Part shown: positions 1 to 12,960 of the stretch, piece after piece
How the letters are laid out: every line of letters starts with the position of its first letter
Numbering within the stretch: position 1 is the stretch's first letter
Origin: Streptomyces sp. Ncost-T10-10d
Lineage (GTDB): Bacteria; Actinomycetota; Actinomycetes; Streptomycetales; Streptomycetaceae
Length of the DNA: 64,000 nt
Direction of reading: 5' to 3'
Assembly: GCF_900091955.1 (NCBI RefSeq)
Contig: NZ_FMDF01000138.1
Coordinates: 1-64,000, forward strand
The notes under the pieces: model-generated
Database searches by the model: none
The model's input: the letters and a program-made list of their open reading frames with translations, nothing else
Told to the model about the DNA's origin: nothing
Position numbers and translations under genes: made by a program

Positions 1-1029
1 ACGGCCGCGGCACGGACAGCCACCGCGACCGGGGCCACGCTGGTGTGGATTCCGCGCCGGGCCGGCGAGCGCGGTGCGGTGGAGGCGGGCGCGCTCCCGT
101 CGCTGCTGCCCGGCGGCCGTCCGGCGACCGACCCGAGGGCCAGGGACGAGGTGGCGGCCGTCTGGGGCGTCGCCGAGCTCCCGTCCCGCTTCGGCCGCGA
201 CACCGGCCAGATCGTGGAGGCCGCGGCCACCGGCGAACTGGGCGCGCTGGTCGTCGCCGGGGTCGGGACCGTGGACCTGCCGGACCCGGCACGGGCCCTG
301 GAGGCTCTGGATCAGGTCGGCTTCCTGGTCTCGCTGGAGCTGCGGCCCAGCGAGGTGACCGAGCGGGCCGATGTGGTCTTCCCGGTTGCCGCGGTGGCCG
401 AGAAGGCCGGCACCTTCCTCAACTGGGAGGGCAGGGCGCGGATGTTCGAGGCGGCGCTGAAGCCCGAGCAGATGACGCGGACGCTCGCGCCGACCGATGC
501 GCGGGTGCTGCACATGCTGGCCGACGCGCTGGCCCACGCCGGAGGCGCTGATGAAGTCGGTCGCTTCGCGCTGCCGGATCTGAAGTCCGTACGCCGTGAG
601 CTGGACCGGCTCGGCGGCTGGACCGGTGAGCACGCCACCGACCCGAACGAGCCGGCGCAGCCGCTGCCCAGGCCCGGCGACGGCGAGGCGGTCCTCGCGG
701 GCCACCGGATGCTGCTCGACCTGGGCCGGCTCCAGGAGGGCGACGACGCACTGGCCGGCACCCGGCACGCCTCGGTCGCCCGGCTCTCCGCCGTCACCGC
801 GGCCGAGACGGGCGTGAAGGACGGCGATCTGCTGGCCGTCACCGGGCCGGCGGGCAGCGTCGAACTCCCGTTGAAGGTCACCGACATGCCGGACCGGGTG
901 GTCTGGGTGCCGCTGAACTCCGTCGGGCGGGGCGTCCCGGCCGACACCGGCGCCCAGCCCGGCGGTCTGGTCCGGATCGGCCCCGCCGCACCGGGCACTC
1001 CCGACGTCACACCGGAGGTGGGGGCGTGA
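1..1029 (+). CDS. nuoG: NADH-quinone oxidoreductase subunit G, C-terminal part (5' end outside window)
   Basis: The frame is open from base 1 and ends at the TGA at 1027-1029, so only the C-terminal 342 residues are present. NuoG is the large peripheral-arm subunit of complex I. It carries Fe-S clusters at its N-terminus (not in view) and a molybdopterin-oxidoreductase-like fold in the remainder. The visible part fits that C-terminal domain: there is a stretch reading [18 protein letters not shown] followed by [14 protein letters not shown], the usual signature of this fold in NuoG and formate dehydrogenases, and a final barrel-like segment with the run [12 protein letters not shown]. The next gene, nuoH, starts inside its stop codon (GTGA overlap), placing it in the nuo operon. 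The assignment is also supported by the H-I-J-K-L-M-N order that follows. Confidence 0.95.
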   Translation, partial: TAAARTATATGATLVWIPRRAGERGAVEAGALPSLLPGGRPATDPRARDEVAAVWGVAELPSRFGRDTGQIVEAAATGELGALVVAGVGTVDLPDPARALEALDQVGFLVSLELRPSEVTERADVVFPVAAVAEKAGTFLNWEGRARMFEAALKPEQMTRTLAPTDARVLHMLADALAHAGGADEVGRFALPDLKSVRRELDRLGGWTGEHATDPNEPAQPLPRPGDGEAVLAGHRMLLDLGRLQEGDDALAGTRHASVARLSAVTAAETGVKDGDLLAVTGPAGSVELPLKVTDMPDRVVWVPLNSVGRGVPADTGAQPGGLVRIGPAAPGTPDVTPEVGA

Positions 1030-2426
1030 CTGCCTTCGCTCAACTGGCCGCGGCACCGCACAGTGCCGTACTCGCCGCCGAGGATCTGTCGATGTTCGGC
1101 ACCGACCCGTGGTGGCTCGTCGTCATCAAGGCGGTGTTCTGCTTCGCGTTCCTGATGGTGACCGTGCTGTTCTCCATCGTGTGGGAGCGCAAGGTCGTCG
1201 CCTGGATGCAGCTGCGCATCGGCCCCAACCGGCACGGCCCCTGGGGCATGCTCCAGTCGCTCGCCGACGGCATCAAGCTGATGCTGAAGGAAGACGTCGT
1301 CGTCAAGCGCGCCGACAAGGTCGTGTACGTGCTCGCGCCGATCGTCGCCGCCATCCCCGCGTTCATGGCGATCGCGGTGATCCCGTTCGGCCCGTCCGAC
1401 GAGGTCTCGATCTTCGGGCACCGTACGGCGATGCAGCTCACCGACCTGCCGATCGCGATGCTCTACGTCCTCGCGGTCGCCTCGGTCGGGATCTACGGCA
1501 TCGTGCTGGCGGGCTGGTCGTCCGGATCGACGTACCCGCTCCTGGGCGGTCTGCGCTCGTGCGCGCAGATGATCAGTTACGAGATCGCGATGGGCGCCGC
1601 GTTCGCCTCGGTCTTCCTCTACTCCGGGTCGATGTCGACCTCGAAGATCGTGGAGGCGCAACAGGACCGCTGGTTCATCATCCTGCTGCCGGTCTCCTTC
1701 ATCATCTACATCGTCACGATGGTCGGTGAGACCAACCGGGCCCCGTTCGACATGCCTGAGTCCGAGGGCGACCTGGTCGGCGGCTTCAACACCGAGTACT
1801 CATCGATCAAGTTCGCGATGTTCATGCTCGCCGAGTACGTCAACATGGTCACCGTCTCCGCGGTCTCCACGACTCTGTTCCTGGGCGGCTGGCGGGCCCC
1901 GTGGCCGATCAGCACCTTCTGGGAGGGCGCGAACCACGGCTGGTGGCCGATGCTCTGGTTCGTCATCAAGGTCCAGCTGCTGCTGTTCTTCTTCATCTGG
2001 CTGCGCGGCACGCTGCCCCGGGTCCGCTACGACCAGCTGATGAAGCTCGGCTGGAAGGTCCTGATCCCGGTCTCCGTGGTCTGGCTGATGCTGGTCGCGA
2101 CGGTGCGGGCGCTGCGCAACGAGGGGTACGACTTCTCGAAGATCGTGCTGTACGTGGCCGGGGCAGTGATCGCGATCCTGCTGATCTCCTTCGTCGCCGA
2201 CATCTTCCGCGACAAGAAGGGCCGCGCCGCCGAGGCGGACGCGGGACCGAAGCCGGCGTTCGACCCGATGGCGGGCGGATTCCCGGTGCCGCCGCTGCCC
2301 GGACAGACCCTGCCGCCGGTGCCGCGCCGCAGGCCGCGCAGCGAGCGGGAGCTCGTTGTCAGTGGCGGGTCGGACACTGAGAGTGACGGAAATTCGAGTG
2401 ACGGAAAGGAGGCTGACGGTGTCTGA
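1026..2426 (+). CDS. nuoH: NADH-quinone oxidoreductase subunit H (main complex I)
   Basis: This 466-residue membrane protein forms the joint between the peripheral and membrane arms and lines the quinone-binding chamber. It reads as NuoH throughout: an N-terminal helix followed by [19 protein letters not shown], the loop [19 protein letters not shown], and multiple hydrophobic helices. It is longer than the roughly 325-residue E. coli protein because of a hydrophilic, proline- and arginine-rich C-terminal tail of about 70 residues after the last helix, a common feature in actinobacteria. The GTG start at 1026 overlaps the nuoG stop, and its own last codons overlap the start of nuoI by 8 bases, so translation is probably coupled on both sides. 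Confidence 0.97.
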   Translation: MTAFAQLAAAPHSAVLAAEDLSMFGTDPWWLVVIKAVFCFAFLMVTVLFSIVWERKVVAWMQLRIGPNRHGPWGMLQSLADGIKLMLKEDVVVKRADKVVYVLAPIVAAIPAFMAIAVIPFGPSDEVSIFGHRTAMQLTDLPIAMLYVLAVASVGIYGIVLAGWSSGSTYPLLGGLRSCAQMISYEIAMGAAFASVFLYSGSMSTSKIVEAQQDRWFIILLPVSFIIYIVTMVGETNRAPFDMPESEGDLVGGFNTEYSSIKFAMFMLAEYVNMVTVSAVSTTLFLGGWRAPWPISTFWEGANHGWWPMLWFVIKVQLLLFFFIWLRGTLPRVRYDQLMKLGWKVLIPVSVVWLMLVATVRALRNEGYDFSKIVLYVAGAVIAILLISFVADIFRDKKGRAAEADAGPKPAFDPMAGGFPVPPLPGQTLPPVPRRRPRSERELVVSGGSDTESDGNSSDGKEADGV

Positions 2427-3045
2427 GTCATCAGAGTCCTCGGGAGAGAAGTTCCAGAACCCTGTCGCCGGCTTCGGCGTGACCTTCAAGGCCATGTTCA
2501 AGAAGCGGCTGACCGAGCAGTATCCGGAAACGCAGAAGGTGACGGCGCCGCGCTTCCACGGCCGGCATCAGCTCAACCGTCACCCGGACGGTCTGGAGAA
2601 GTGCGTCGGCTGCGAGCTGTGCGCCTGGGCATGTCCGGCGGACGCGATCTATGTGGAGGGCGCGGACAACACCGACGAGGAGCGCTACTCCCCGGGTGAG
2701 CGCTACGGCCGCGTCTATCAGATCAACTACGCGCGCTGCATTCTCTGCGGACTGTGCATCGAGGCGTGCCCGACCCGGGCGCTGACGATGACCAATGAGT
2801 TCGAGCTCGCCAACACCACCCGCGAGAGCCTCATCTACACCAAGGACGAGCTGCTCGCGGGCCTGGAGGAGGGCATGGTCGACACTCCGCACGCGATCTA
2901 CCCCGGGATGGACGAACAGGACTACTACCGGGGGCTGGTCACCGAGGCTGCGCCCGGTACGGAGCGCCAGGCCGCGGTCTCCAAGGGCGAGTCCAAGCAG
3001 GACAACGGGCACGGATGCGGCACTGCGCAGGAGGTGGACGCATGA
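2419..3045 (+). CDS. nuoI: NADH-quinone oxidoreductase subunit I (two 4Fe-4S ferredoxin domain)
   Basis: NuoI carries two [4Fe-4S] clusters that pass electrons from NuoG toward NuoB. The 208-residue product shows both motifs: cysteines 62, 65, 68 and 72 ([12 protein letters not shown]) and cysteines 107, 110, 113 and 117 ([12 protein letters not shown]). The frame is open further upstream to 2356, but GTG at 2419 is preferred. It has an ideal AAGGAGG at 2406-2412 with 6-base spacing, and the protein then begins in the family-typical place. The ATG of nuoJ overlaps the stop codon. Confidence 0.97.
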   Translation: MSESSESSGEKFQNPVAGFGVTFKAMFKKRLTEQYPETQKVTAPRFHGRHQLNRHPDGLEKCVGCELCAWACPADAIYVEGADNTDEERYSPGERYGRVYQINYARCILCGLCIEACPTRALTMTNEFELANTTRESLIYTKDELLAGLEEGMVDTPHAIYPGMDEQDYYRGLVTEAAPGTERQAAVSKGESKQDNGHGCGTAQEVDA

Positions 3046-3869
3046 CCGGCCTGGCCGCAGCGGCCTCCCAGACCTCGACCGGTGAGGCCTTCCAGTTCTG
3101 GGTGCTCGGCACTGTCGCCGTGATCGGCGCGCTGTCCACCGTGCTGATGAAAAAGGCCGTGCACAGTGCTCTGAGCCTCGCCGGGACCATGATCGTCCTG
3201 GCGGTGTTCTACCTCGCCAACGGTGCCTACTTCCTGGGTGTCGTCCAGATCGTCGTCTACACCGGCGCGATCATGATGCTGTTCCTCTTCGTGGTCATGC
3301 TCGTCGGAGTCACGGCGGCCGACTCGCTGAAAGAGACCCTCAAGGGGCAGCGCTGGCTGGCAGCGGGCTGCGGGATCGGCTTCGGCATCCTGCTCATCGC
3401 GGGCATCGGCAACGCCTCGCTGCACAGCTTCAACGGGCTCGGCACCGCCAACGCCGAGCACGGCGGAAACGTCGAGGGGCTGGCCAGCCTCATCTTCACC
3501 AAGTACGTCTTCGCCTTCGAGATCACCGGCGCCCTGCTGATCACGGCGACGGTCGGCGCGATGGTGCTCACCCACCGGGAGCGCACCGAACGGGCCAAGA
3601 CCCAGCGGGAGATGTCCGAGGAGCGCGTACGCGGCAAGCAGCTGCCGCCGCTGCCCGCCCCCGGTGTCTACGCCCGGCACAACGCCGTGGACATCCCGGG
3701 TCTGCTCCCGGACGGCACACCGTCCGGGCTCACCGTCATGCAGACGCTGCGCAATCGCGGGCAGATCCGCGATGTGTCGAAGGAGTCGCTGGACCAGCTC
3801 AAGGCGCTGGAGCAGCGCTCCGAGGAGCGGCTCGGCCGTGACAACGAAGACGAGGGGGTCGCCAAGTGA
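3042..3869 (+). CDS. nuoJ: NADH-quinone oxidoreductase subunit J
   Basis: This is a proton-pumping-arm membrane subunit of 275 residues. The first 170 residues have five hydrophobic helices, including the conserved third-helix region [25 protein letters not shown] with its pi-bulge-like glycine/tyrosine pattern known from NuoJ. The remaining 100 residues are hydrophilic and extend well beyond the roughly 184-residue E. coli protein. The start at 3042 (ATGA overlap with nuoI) is chosen over an in-frame upstream GTG-type start because of this junction and the GGAGG just before it. The stop overlaps the GTG of nuoK. Confidence 0.95.
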   Translation: MTGLAAAASQTSTGEAFQFWVLGTVAVIGALSTVLMKKAVHSALSLAGTMIVLAVFYLANGAYFLGVVQIVVYTGAIMMLFLFVVMLVGVTAADSLKETLKGQRWLAAGCGIGFGILLIAGIGNASLHSFNGLGTANAEHGGNVEGLASLIFTKYVFAFEITGALLITATVGAMVLTHRERTERAKTQREMSEERVRGKQLPPLPAPGVYARHNAVDIPGLLPDGTPSGLTVMQTLRNRGQIRDVSKESLDQLKALEQRSEERLGRDNEDEGVAK

Positions 3870-4165
3870 ATCCGGTCAACTACCTCTATCTCGCCGCCCT
3901 GTTGTTCACCATCGGTGCGGCCGGGGTGCTGATCCGACGGAACGCGATCGTGGTGTTCATGTGCGTGGAGCTGATGCTCAACGCCTGCAATCTCGCGTTC
4001 GTGACCTTCTCCCGGATGCACGGCAATCTCGACGGGCAGATCATCGCCTTCTTCACGATGGTCGTCGCCGCCGCCGAGGTCGTGGTCGGGCTCGCGATCA
4101 TCGTGTCGGTGTTCCGTTCCCGCCACTCGGCCTCGGTCGACGACGCCAGCCTGATGAAGCTGTAA
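3866..4165 (+). CDS. nuoK: NADH-quinone oxidoreductase subunit K
   Basis: A 99-residue, three-helix membrane subunit related to MrpC of Na+/H+ antiporters. The conserved glutamate-containing helices are recognisable: [19 protein letters not shown] holds the first, and the [20 protein letters not shown] segment the second; both are known to be needed for proton pumping. The length equals that of the family. The GTG start overlaps the end of nuoJ. The spacer to nuoL is 14 bases and contains the nuoL ribosome site AGGGGA. Confidence 0.96.
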   Translation: MNPVNYLYLAALLFTIGAAGVLIRRNAIVVFMCVELMLNACNLAFVTFSRMHGNLDGQIIAFFTMVVAAAEVVVGLAIIVSVFRSRHSASVDDASLMKL

Positions 4166-4179
4166 GGGGACGTTGAATC

Positions 4180-6075
4180 GTGGAGAACCTGATTGCGCTG
4201 CTCGTCGCGGCGCCTCTGCTCGGAGCCGCGGTCCTGCTCTGCGGCGGCCGACGGCTGGACCGCGCCGGACACTGGGTCGGAACCCTGCTCGCCGCCGTGT
4301 CGTTCGTCATCGGTGTCGTGCTCTTCCTCGACATGCTGGGGAAGGGCGCGGAGGACCGGGCGCTGCACCAGAAGCTGTTCAGCTGGATTCCGGTCGAGGG
4401 CTTCCGGGCCGATGTGGCCTTCCAGCTCGACCAGTTGTCGATGACGTTCGTGCTGCTGATCACCGGTGTGGGCACGCTGATCCACATCTACTCGATCGGC
4501 TACATGGCGCACGACGAGCGCCGGCGCCGCTTCTTCGGCTATCTGAACCTGTTCCTCGCGGCGATGCTGATCCTGGTCATCGCCGACAACTACCTGCTGC
4601 TGTACGTCGGGTGGGAGGGCGTCGGCCTGGCGTCGTACCTGCTGATCGGCTTCTGGCAGCACAAGCCCAGCGCGGCGACGGCCGCCAAGAAGGCATTCCT
4701 GGTCAACCGGGTCGGCGACATGGGCCTGTCGATCGCGATCATGCTGATGTTCACCACATTCGGCACCTTCGCCTTCGGTCCCGTACTGGGGGCGACCGGT
4801 CAGACGAGCGAGGGCAAGCTGACGGCGATCGGCCTGATGCTGCTGCTCGCGGCCTGCGGCAAGTCGGCCCAGGTGCCCCTGCAGTCCTGGCTCGGTGACG
4901 CGATGGAGGGCCCGACCCCGGTCTCGGCCCTCATCCACGCCGCGACCATGGTGACCGCGGGTGTCTACCTCATCGTCCGGTCCGGCGCGATCTTCAACGC
5001 CGCGCCGGACGCACAGCTGGCCGTCGTGGTCGTCGGTGCGGTCACGCTGCTCTTCGGTGCGATCGTCGGTTGTGCGAAGGACGACATCAAGAAGGCCCTC
5101 GCCGGGTCGACGATGTCGCAGATCGGCTACATGATCCTGGCCGCCGGGCTCGGCCCGATCGGCTACGTCTTCGCGATCATGCACCTGGTGACGCACGGCT
5201 TCTTCAAGGCCGGGCTCTTCCTCGGCGCCGGTTCGGTCATGCACGGCATGAACGACGAGGTCGACATGCGGAAGTTCGGCGGCCTCAGGAAGTACATGCC
5301 GGTCACCTTCATCACCTTCGGCCTCGGCTATCTGGCGATCATCGGCTTCCCCGGTCTGTCCGGCTTCTTCTCCAAGGACAAGATCATCGAGGCGGCCTTC
5401 GCGAAGGGCGGCACCGAGGGCTGGATCCTCGGCTCGGTCGCCCTGCTGGGCGCCGCGATCACCGCGTTCTACATGACGCGCGTGATGCTGCTGACGTTCT
5501 TCGGCGAGAAGCGCTGGCAGCCCGACGCGGAGGGGCGCGAGCCGCATCCGCACGAGTCCCCGAAGTCGATGACCATCCCCATGATCATTCTGGCGTTCGG
5601 GTCGGTCTTCGCCGGAGGTCTCTTCTCCATCGGCGACCGCTTCCTGAACTGGCTGGAGCCGGTCACCGGACACAGCCACGGACACGCCCCGGTCAGCGCC
5701 GCGACCGTCACAGCGGCCACCATGGTGGTGCTCGTCGTCGGCGTCGCCATCGCCTGGGCGATGTACGGACGAGGCCCGGTACCGGTCGTCGCCCCGCGCG
5801 GCTCGCTGCTCACCCGGGCCGCCCGCCGCGATCTCCTCCAGGACGACTTCAACCATGTGGTCCTGGTCCGCGGCGGCGAGCACCTCACCCGCTCCCTGGT
5901 CTACGTCGACCACACCCTGGTCGACGGCGTCGTCAATGGCACGGCCGCCTCGATGGGCGGGCTCTCCGGCCGGCTGCGCAAACTGCAGAACGGCTACGCC
6001 CGCTCCTACGCGGTCTCGATGTTCGGCGGTACGGCGGTCGTCATCGCCGCGACCCTGCTGATGAGGGCGGTCTGA
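4180..6075 (+). CDS. nuoL: NADH-quinone oxidoreductase subunit L
   Basis: A 631-residue antiporter-like subunit at the distal end of the membrane arm. Family signatures are clear: [21 protein letters not shown] (with the functional glutamate), [25 protein letters not shown], and the lysine-containing [17 protein letters not shown] region. The C-terminal region has the long amphipathic segment and last helix expected of NuoL. The GTG start at 4180 has AGGGGA about 10 bases upstream. It is followed closely by nuoM. Confidence 0.97.
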   Translation: MENLIALLVAAPLLGAAVLLCGGRRLDRAGHWVGTLLAAVSFVIGVVLFLDMLGKGAEDRALHQKLFSWIPVEGFRADVAFQLDQLSMTFVLLITGVGTLIHIYSIGYMAHDERRRRFFGYLNLFLAAMLILVIADNYLLLYVGWEGVGLASYLLIGFWQHKPSAATAAKKAFLVNRVGDMGLSIAIMLMFTTFGTFAFGPVLGATGQTSEGKLTAIGLMLLLAACGKSAQVPLQSWLGDAMEGPTPVSALIHAATMVTAGVYLIVRSGAIFNAAPDAQLAVVVVGAVTLLFGAIVGCAKDDIKKALAGSTMSQIGYMILAAGLGPIGYVFAIMHLVTHGFFKAGLFLGAGSVMHGMNDEVDMRKFGGLRKYMPVTFITFGLGYLAIIGFPGLSGFFSKDKIIEAAFAKGGTEGWILGSVALLGAAITAFYMTRVMLLTFFGEKRWQPDAEGREPHPHESPKSMTIPMIILAFGSVFAGGLFSIGDRFLNWLEPVTGHSHGHAPVSAATVTAATMVVLVVGVAIAWAMYGRGPVPVVAPRGSLLTRAARRDLLQDDFNHVVLVRGGEHLTRSLVYVDHTLVDGVVNGTAASMGGLSGRLRKLQNGYARSYAVSMFGGTAVVIAATLLMRAV

Positions 6076-6079
6076 TCCC

Positions 6080-7651
6080 ATGTCCTTTCCCCTCCTGACA
6101 GCGACGGCGGCGCTTCCGGCGATCGGCGCGATCGCCACCGCCGCCGTCCCGGCCGCCCGGCGCACCACCGCCAAATGGCTGGCGCTGCTCTTCTCGCTGG
6201 CCACGCTCGTACTGGCGGGCATCGCGCTCGTCCGCTTCGAGCCCGGCGGCGCCCGCTACCAGCTCACCGAATCACACGCCTGGATCAAGGACTTCGGCGT
6301 CCGGTACGAACTGGGCGTGGACGGCATCGGGCTGGCGCTCATGGCGCTCACCGCCCTGTTGATCCCCTTCGTCATCCTGGCCGGCTGGCACGACGCCGAC
6401 CCCCTGGAGACCACGTCCTCGCGCTGGCGGCCGACTCAGGGCTTCTTCGCCCTGATCCTGATGGTCGAAGCCATGGTGATCCTCTCCTTCGAGGCCACCG
6501 ACGTCTTCCTCTTCTACATCCTCTTCGAAGCCATGCTCATCCCGATGTACTTCCTCATCGGCGGCTTCGGGGACCGGGCGCACACCGGCAGCGACGAGAA
6601 CGCGGCGGCGCAACGCTCCTATGCCGCGGTCAAGTTCCTGCTCTACAACCTGGTCGGCGGGCTCATCATGCTGGCCGCCGTGATCGGGCTCTACGTCGTC
6701 GCGGGGACGTTCTCGCTCTCCGAGATCGCCGAGGCCCGCGCGAACGGCTCGCTCTCCATGGCGACCAGCACGGAACGCTGGCTCTTCCTCGGGTTCTTCT
6801 TCGCCTTCGCGGTGAAGGCCCCGCTGTGGCCGCTGCACACCTGGCTGCCCAACGCGATGGGCGAGGCGACCTCCCCGGTCGCCGTCCTGATCACCGCGGT
6901 CGTCGACAAGGTCGGCACCTTCGCGATGCTCCGCTTCTGCCTCCAGCTCTTCCCGGAGGCCAGCAAGTGGGCGACGCCGGTGATCGTCGTCCTGGCGCTG
7001 ATCAGCATCGTGTACGGGGCGCTGCTCGCCGTCGGCCAGCGCGACATCAAGCGGCTGATCGCCTACGCGTCGATCTCGCACTTCGGCTTCATCATCCTGG
7101 GCATCTTCGCGATGACCAGCCAGGGCCAGTCGGGCGCCACGCTCTACATGGTCAACCACGGGATCTCGACCGCCGCGCTGATGCTGGTGGCGGGCTTCCT
7201 GATCACCCGGCGCGGTTCGCGGCTCATCGCCGACTACGGCGGGGTGCAGAAGGTGGCGCCGGTCCTGGCCGGCACCTTCCTGATCGGAGGTCTGGCCACC
7301 CTGTCGCTGCCCGGGCTCGCCCCGTTCGTCAGTGAGTTCCTGGTCCTTGTCGGCACGTTCAGCGCGTATCCGGCGGCGGGCATCATCGCCACGACCGGCA
7401 TCGTGCTCGCCGCGCTGTACGTCCTCGTCCTCTACCAGCGGACGATGACCGGACCGGTGAAGGCCGAAGTCCAGGGCATGGCGGACCTCAAGGTCCGGGA
7501 GCTGGCGGTGGTCCTCCCGCTGATCGCGCTGCTGCTCTTCCTGGGTGTCTATCCGAAGCCGCTGACGGAGATCGTCAACCCGGCGGTGCAGCACACCATG
7601 TCGGACGTCCAGAAGAAGGACCCCCAGCCTGAGGTGGAGGCCGCCAAGTGA
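6080..7651 (+). CDS. nuoM: NADH-quinone oxidoreductase subunit M
   Basis: A 523-residue antiporter-like proton-pumping subunit. Key stretches are [20 protein letters not shown] (with the conserved glutamate), [19 protein letters not shown] (lysine and histidine of the channel), and [20 protein letters not shown]. Length and helix pattern match NuoM. It begins with ATG four bases after the nuoL stop and ends overlapping the GTG of nuoN. Confidence 0.97.
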   Translation: MSFPLLTATAALPAIGAIATAAVPAARRTTAKWLALLFSLATLVLAGIALVRFEPGGARYQLTESHAWIKDFGVRYELGVDGIGLALMALTALLIPFVILAGWHDADPLETTSSRWRPTQGFFALILMVEAMVILSFEATDVFLFYILFEAMLIPMYFLIGGFGDRAHTGSDENAAAQRSYAAVKFLLYNLVGGLIMLAAVIGLYVVAGTFSLSEIAEARANGSLSMATSTERWLFLGFFFAFAVKAPLWPLHTWLPNAMGEATSPVAVLITAVVDKVGTFAMLRFCLQLFPEASKWATPVIVVLALISIVYGALLAVGQRDIKRLIAYASISHFGFIILGIFAMTSQGQSGATLYMVNHGISTAALMLVAGFLITRRGSRLIADYGGVQKVAPVLAGTFLIGGLATLSLPGLAPFVSEFLVLVGTFSAYPAAGIIATTGIVLAALYVLVLYQRTMTGPVKAEVQGMADLKVRELAVVLPLIALLLFLGVYPKPLTEIVNPAVQHTMSDVQKKDPQPEVEAAK

Positions 7652-9312
7652 GCGCAACAGCTGTCCACAGCCTGTGGACAATGGCGGGCGGGGTGACATC
7701 GGCCGCCCCGGTCGAGAAGTTCAAGGCACCGGTCATCGAGTACGCCCAGCTGACCCCGGTCCTCATTGTGATCGGTGTCGCCGTCGTGGGCGTACTCGTC
7801 GAGGCCTTCGTGCCGCGCCGGGCCCGCTACTACACGCAGGTCTTCCTGACGGTCGTCGCCCTCGCCGCCGCGTTCGCCGCGGTCATCGGCCTGGCGGCCG
7901 GGGGGTACGGCACGACGAAGGCGCACATCGCCGCGATGGGCGCCATCGCGATCGACGGGCCGACGCTCTTCCTGCAGGGCACCATCCTGCTGACCTCACT
8001 GGTCGCCGTCTTCACCTTCGCCGAGCGGCGGCTCGACCCCGCCGCGCACGGCAACCACGTGGACTCGTTCGCCGCACAGGCGGCGTCGGTCCCCGGCAGC
8101 GACAGCGAGAAGGCCGCGGTCAGGGCCGGATTCACCACCACCGAGGTCTTCCCGCTGGTCCTCTTCTCGGTGGCCGGCATGCTGGTCTTCCCGGCGGCCA
8201 ACGATCTGCTGACGCTCTTCGTGGCCCTGGAGGTCTTCTCCCTCCCGCTCTACCTCCTGTGCGCCGTCGCCCGTCGCAAGCGGCTGATGTCGCAGGAGGC
8301 CGCGGTGAAGTACTTCCTTCTCGGCGCCTTCTCGTCGGCGTTCCTGCTCTTCGGGATCGCCCTGCTGTACGGGTACGCGGGCTCCGTCTCCTACGCCACC
8401 ATCGCGAACGTGGTCGACGGCTCCGTCACACAGATCGACCCGGCGCTCGCCGACACCATGGGCAACGACGCGCTGCTCCTGATCGGCGGGGCCATGATCC
8501 TGACCGGTCTGCTCTTCAAGGTCGGCGCCGTCCCGTTCCACATGTGGACCCCGGACGTCTACCAGGGTGCCCCGACCCCGGTCACCGGCTTCATGGCCGC
8601 GGCCACCAAGGTCGCCGCGTTCGGTGCGCTGCTGCGTCTGCTGTACGTGGTGCTGCCGGGCCTCGCCTGGGACTGGCGCCCGGTCATGTGGGCCGTCGCG
8701 ATCGTCACGATGCTGGGCGGTGCGATCGTCGCCATCACCCAGACCGACATCAAGCGGCTGCTCGCCTACTCCTCGATCGCGCACGCCGGCTTCATCCTCG
8801 CCGGTGTCATCGCGACCACCCCGGACGGCATCTCGTCGGTCCTCTTCTACCTGGGCGCGTACTCCTTCGTGACGGTCGGCGCGTTCGCCGTCGTCACCCT
8901 GGTGCGCGACGCGGGCGGCGAGGCGACGCATCTGTCGAAGTGGGCCGGGCTCGGCCGGCGCTCGCCGCTGGTCGCCGCGGTCTTCGCGGTGTTCCTGCTG
9001 GCCTTCGCCGGTATCCCGCTCACCTCAGGGTTCTCCGGAAAGTTCGCCGTCTTCAAGGCCGCGGCGGACGGGGGCGCGGGCGGCCTGGTCGTGGTCGGTG
9101 TGATCTCGTCGGCGATCGCCGCGTTCTTCTACATCCGGGTCATCGTGCTGATGTTCTTCAGCGAGCCGAAGACGGACGGCCCGACGGTCGCCGTCCCGTC
9201 CCCGCTGACGATGACGACGATCGGGGTCGGGGTCGCGGTCACGCTGGTGCTGGGCCTGGCCCCGCAGTACTTCCTGGACCTGGCGAGCCAGGCGGGAGTG
9301 TTCGTGAGGTAG
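7648..9312 (+). CDS. nuoN: NADH-quinone oxidoreductase subunit N
   Basis: The last antiporter-like subunit (554 residues) of the main operon. It has [20 protein letters not shown] (conserved glutamate helix), [20 protein letters not shown], and [20 protein letters not shown]. An internal hydrophilic insert of about 40 residues (between roughly residues 128 and 165) is rich in D/S/A and not part of the core family. The GTG start overlaps the nuoM stop (GTGA). A strong hairpin follows 22 bases after the stop. Confidence 0.97.
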   Translation: MSATAVHSLWTMAGGVTSAAPVEKFKAPVIEYAQLTPVLIVIGVAVVGVLVEAFVPRRARYYTQVFLTVVALAAAFAAVIGLAAGGYGTTKAHIAAMGAIAIDGPTLFLQGTILLTSLVAVFTFAERRLDPAAHGNHVDSFAAQAASVPGSDSEKAAVRAGFTTTEVFPLVLFSVAGMLVFPAANDLLTLFVALEVFSLPLYLLCAVARRKRLMSQEAAVKYFLLGAFSSAFLLFGIALLYGYAGSVSYATIANVVDGSVTQIDPALADTMGNDALLLIGGAMILTGLLFKVGAVPFHMWTPDVYQGAPTPVTGFMAAATKVAAFGALLRLLYVVLPGLAWDWRPVMWAVAIVTMLGGAIVAITQTDIKRLLAYSSIAHAGFILAGVIATTPDGISSVLFYLGAYSFVTVGAFAVVTLVRDAGGEATHLSKWAGLGRRSPLVAAVFAVFLLAFAGIPLTSGFSGKFAVFKAAADGGAGGLVVVGVISSAIAAFFYIRVIVLMFFSEPKTDGPTVAVPSPLTMTTIGVGVAVTLVLGLAPQYFLDLASQAGVFVR

Positions 9313-9333
9313 CGCACACGCACACCAGCTGGA

Positions 9334-9377
9334 ACAACGCCGGACGGGCCCGAGAAGTCAAGCCCGTCCGGCGTTGT
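9334..9377 (+). terminator. Terminator of the main nuo operon
   Basis: A perfect 16-bp inverted repeat, 9334-9349 against 9362-9377, with a 12-base loop; the core is CGCCGGACGGGC and its complement. There is no long T-run, as is usual for GC-rich actinobacterial terminators. It lies just after nuoN and before recQ on the same strand. Confidence 0.88.
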
Positions 9378-9446
9378 CGTAGGCGGCGCCTATCGTGGCA
9401 GGGGACGGCGGCAGGACAGAACGGCACGACTTCGGGGGACAGGGCA

Positions 9447-11456
<2,010 letters not shown>

Positions 11457-11483
11457 GTGCGGGGATCGGTGGCGGCGCCGGAG

Positions 11484-12092
11484 CTACTCCGGGGCCGCTG
11501 CCCGGCGGCGCGCAGTGATGGCGGTGAGGTCCAGATCGACCGGGAAGGGGACGGAGACCTTCATCCGGTCGTGGAAGATGCCGGTGGAGGTGTAGGCCCC
11601 GGTCGACGGCTCCAGTTCGAAGACATAGACCACCGCCCTGCCGTCGTGGTTCTCCACCCGCCAGTAGTGCGGGATCCGGGCCCGCGCGTACTTCACGGGC
11701 TTGGTCTCCCGGTCCCGGGTCAGGGACTCCGGGGAGACGACCTGGATCGCCAGCCGTACGGACTCGGCGGGAAAGCGAGTCTGGTTCGGGTCCTGGATGA
11801 TCTCGCCGTCCACGACGATCACATCGGGTTCGGGCCGGTTGTAGCGGTCGATGTCGATGGTGAACTCACGCACGACTTCCAGATCATGTGGCACCAGCGA
11901 CTGCAACTGCCATTCGAAGAAGCTGACCGCCCGTGAATGGAACAGGGTCTGCGGACTCACGAAAACAAGGCTCCCGTCGATCAGCTCCGTGTGCGGAGGC
12001 AGATTCGGGAGTGTGTCCAGGTCATCGGCGGTCCAGCCGCCCACGGGCGGAACCGCCCACCGCGGCTCCGAGGCCTCGGGTTCGACGCTCAT
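11484..12092 (-). CDS. Uma2-family (DUF820) putative endonuclease-like protein
   Basis: The 202-residue product has the restriction-endonuclease-like Uma2 pattern. An N-terminal region has ELIDGSLVFVSP; a catalytic-type core has NRPEPDVIVVDGEI (the acidic PD motif) and then AIQVVSPESLTRDRETKPVKYARARIPHYWRVE (hydrophobic strand, then glutamate and lysine). Such proteins are abundant in Streptomyces, and their role is not known. ATG at 12092 is preferred to the ATG four codons upstream because GGGAG lies 6 bases before it. It is convergent with recQ with only 27 bases between stops. Confidence 0.85.
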   Translation of the reverse strand: MSVEPEASEPRWAVPPVGGWTADDLDTLPNLPPHTELIDGSLVFVSPQTLFHSRAVSFFEWQLQSLVPHDLEVVREFTIDIDRYNRPEPDVIVVDGEIIQDPNQTRFPAESVRLAIQVVSPESLTRDRETKPVKYARARIPHYWRVENHDGRAVVYVFELEPSTGAYTSTGIFHDRMKVSVPFPVDLDLTAITARRRAAAPE

Positions 12093-12282
12093 CAGTGCTC
12101 CCATGACGCAGAGTCTGGCGGGACTTTCCAGCGTATCTGCCGGGAATGGGATATGGCTCCCCCGAACGTGTGAACACCCTGCGCACCGCTGACCGCTGAC
12201 CGCCGGGCGCCCGCGCCCCGGCCGGTGTCTGCCCTGGTCAGCCGGACACCGGTCGGTCGCCGACCCGGTCATGCCGCCCGGG

Positions 12283-12960
12283 TCAGTCGTCCCCGCCTCC
12301 GCCGCCTCCCGCGCCTCCGCCGCTCCGGTTGGCCTTGTCCTGGCGTACGTTCTGGTGCACCGCGTACGCGGTCCACTCGTCGCGCACCAGGTCGCGCATC
12401 GTCGAACGGCTTCTCCAGCCGCCCTGTGCCACCGCGCCCGACAGGCCGGTGGCCGAGACCAGCGCGGCCAGGGTGCGGCTGCGCCGGTCCGGGAAGCCGG
12501 CTGCCTCGGCGGCCGCGAAGCGTTCCCGGACCGCGGCCGGGAGGGCCGGGTCCGCCGCCGGGTGACGGTGGTAGGGGAGCAGACCGAGGAGCCGGTGGGT
12601 CTCCCTGCGCAGAACCGCGCGGCCCACCAGATGCTCCAGGCACAGCTCCTCGACGTACCGGCCGGTCCGCCGGATCCACGGCTTCGCGCCGACGCCGCCC
12701 GCGAGCCCGCCTTGGTCCGGGGCCGGCAGGCTCCCCAGGACCTGCGCGAGGAGCGGGTCCTGGGGAGCCTGCGGGCTGATCACCCGTATCCGGCCGAGCT
12801 GTTCGGCGATCCGGCCGTGGAGCTCCAGCTCCGCGAGGACCGCGCCCGCCACCCCGTACTCCAGGAAACGGTTTCGGCAGTACGGCTTGCCGCGCCGCGG
12901 ATCCAGGGCGAGCAGGAGCAGTTCCTCGGGGAGCGTGGGCTCCGGGAGAGCAGGGTTCAC
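12283..12960 (-). CDS. GPP34 (GOLPH3/VPS74-like) family protein
   Basis: A 225-residue protein with the bacterial GPP34 pattern: the N-terminal LPEELLLLALDPRRGKP motif, an amphipathic alpha-helical middle (LELHGRI, LLAQVLGSL), and the late TLAALVSATGLSGAV stretch followed by a basic RSRSTMRDLVRDEW. In eukaryotes the domain binds phosphatidylinositol 4-phosphate; the bacterial role is unknown. The last 15 residues are almost pure glycine ending in DD, an odd low-complexity tail. The GTG start overlaps the stop of the upstream fumarylacetoacetase gene (GTGA), suggesting translational coupling. Confidence 0.85.
   Translation of the reverse strand: MNPALPEPTLPEELLLLALDPRRGKPYCRNRFLEYGVAGAVLAELELHGRIAEQLGRIRVISPQAPQDPLLAQVLGSLPAPDQGGLAGGVGAKPWIRRTGRYVEELCLEHLVGRAVLRRETHRLLGLLPYHRHPAADPALPAAVRERFAAAEAAGFPDRRSRTLAALVSATGLSGAVAQGGWRSRSTMRDLVRDEWTAYAVHQNVRQDKANRSGGGAGGGGGGDD

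Noticed and set aside
7674-9446. Open frame joining nuoN sequence to recQ as one 1260-residue protein
   Set aside because: The upstream part is an out-of-frame reading of nuoN and of the terminator, with Arg/Gly/Pro-rich translation. RecQ similarity begins only after 9447.
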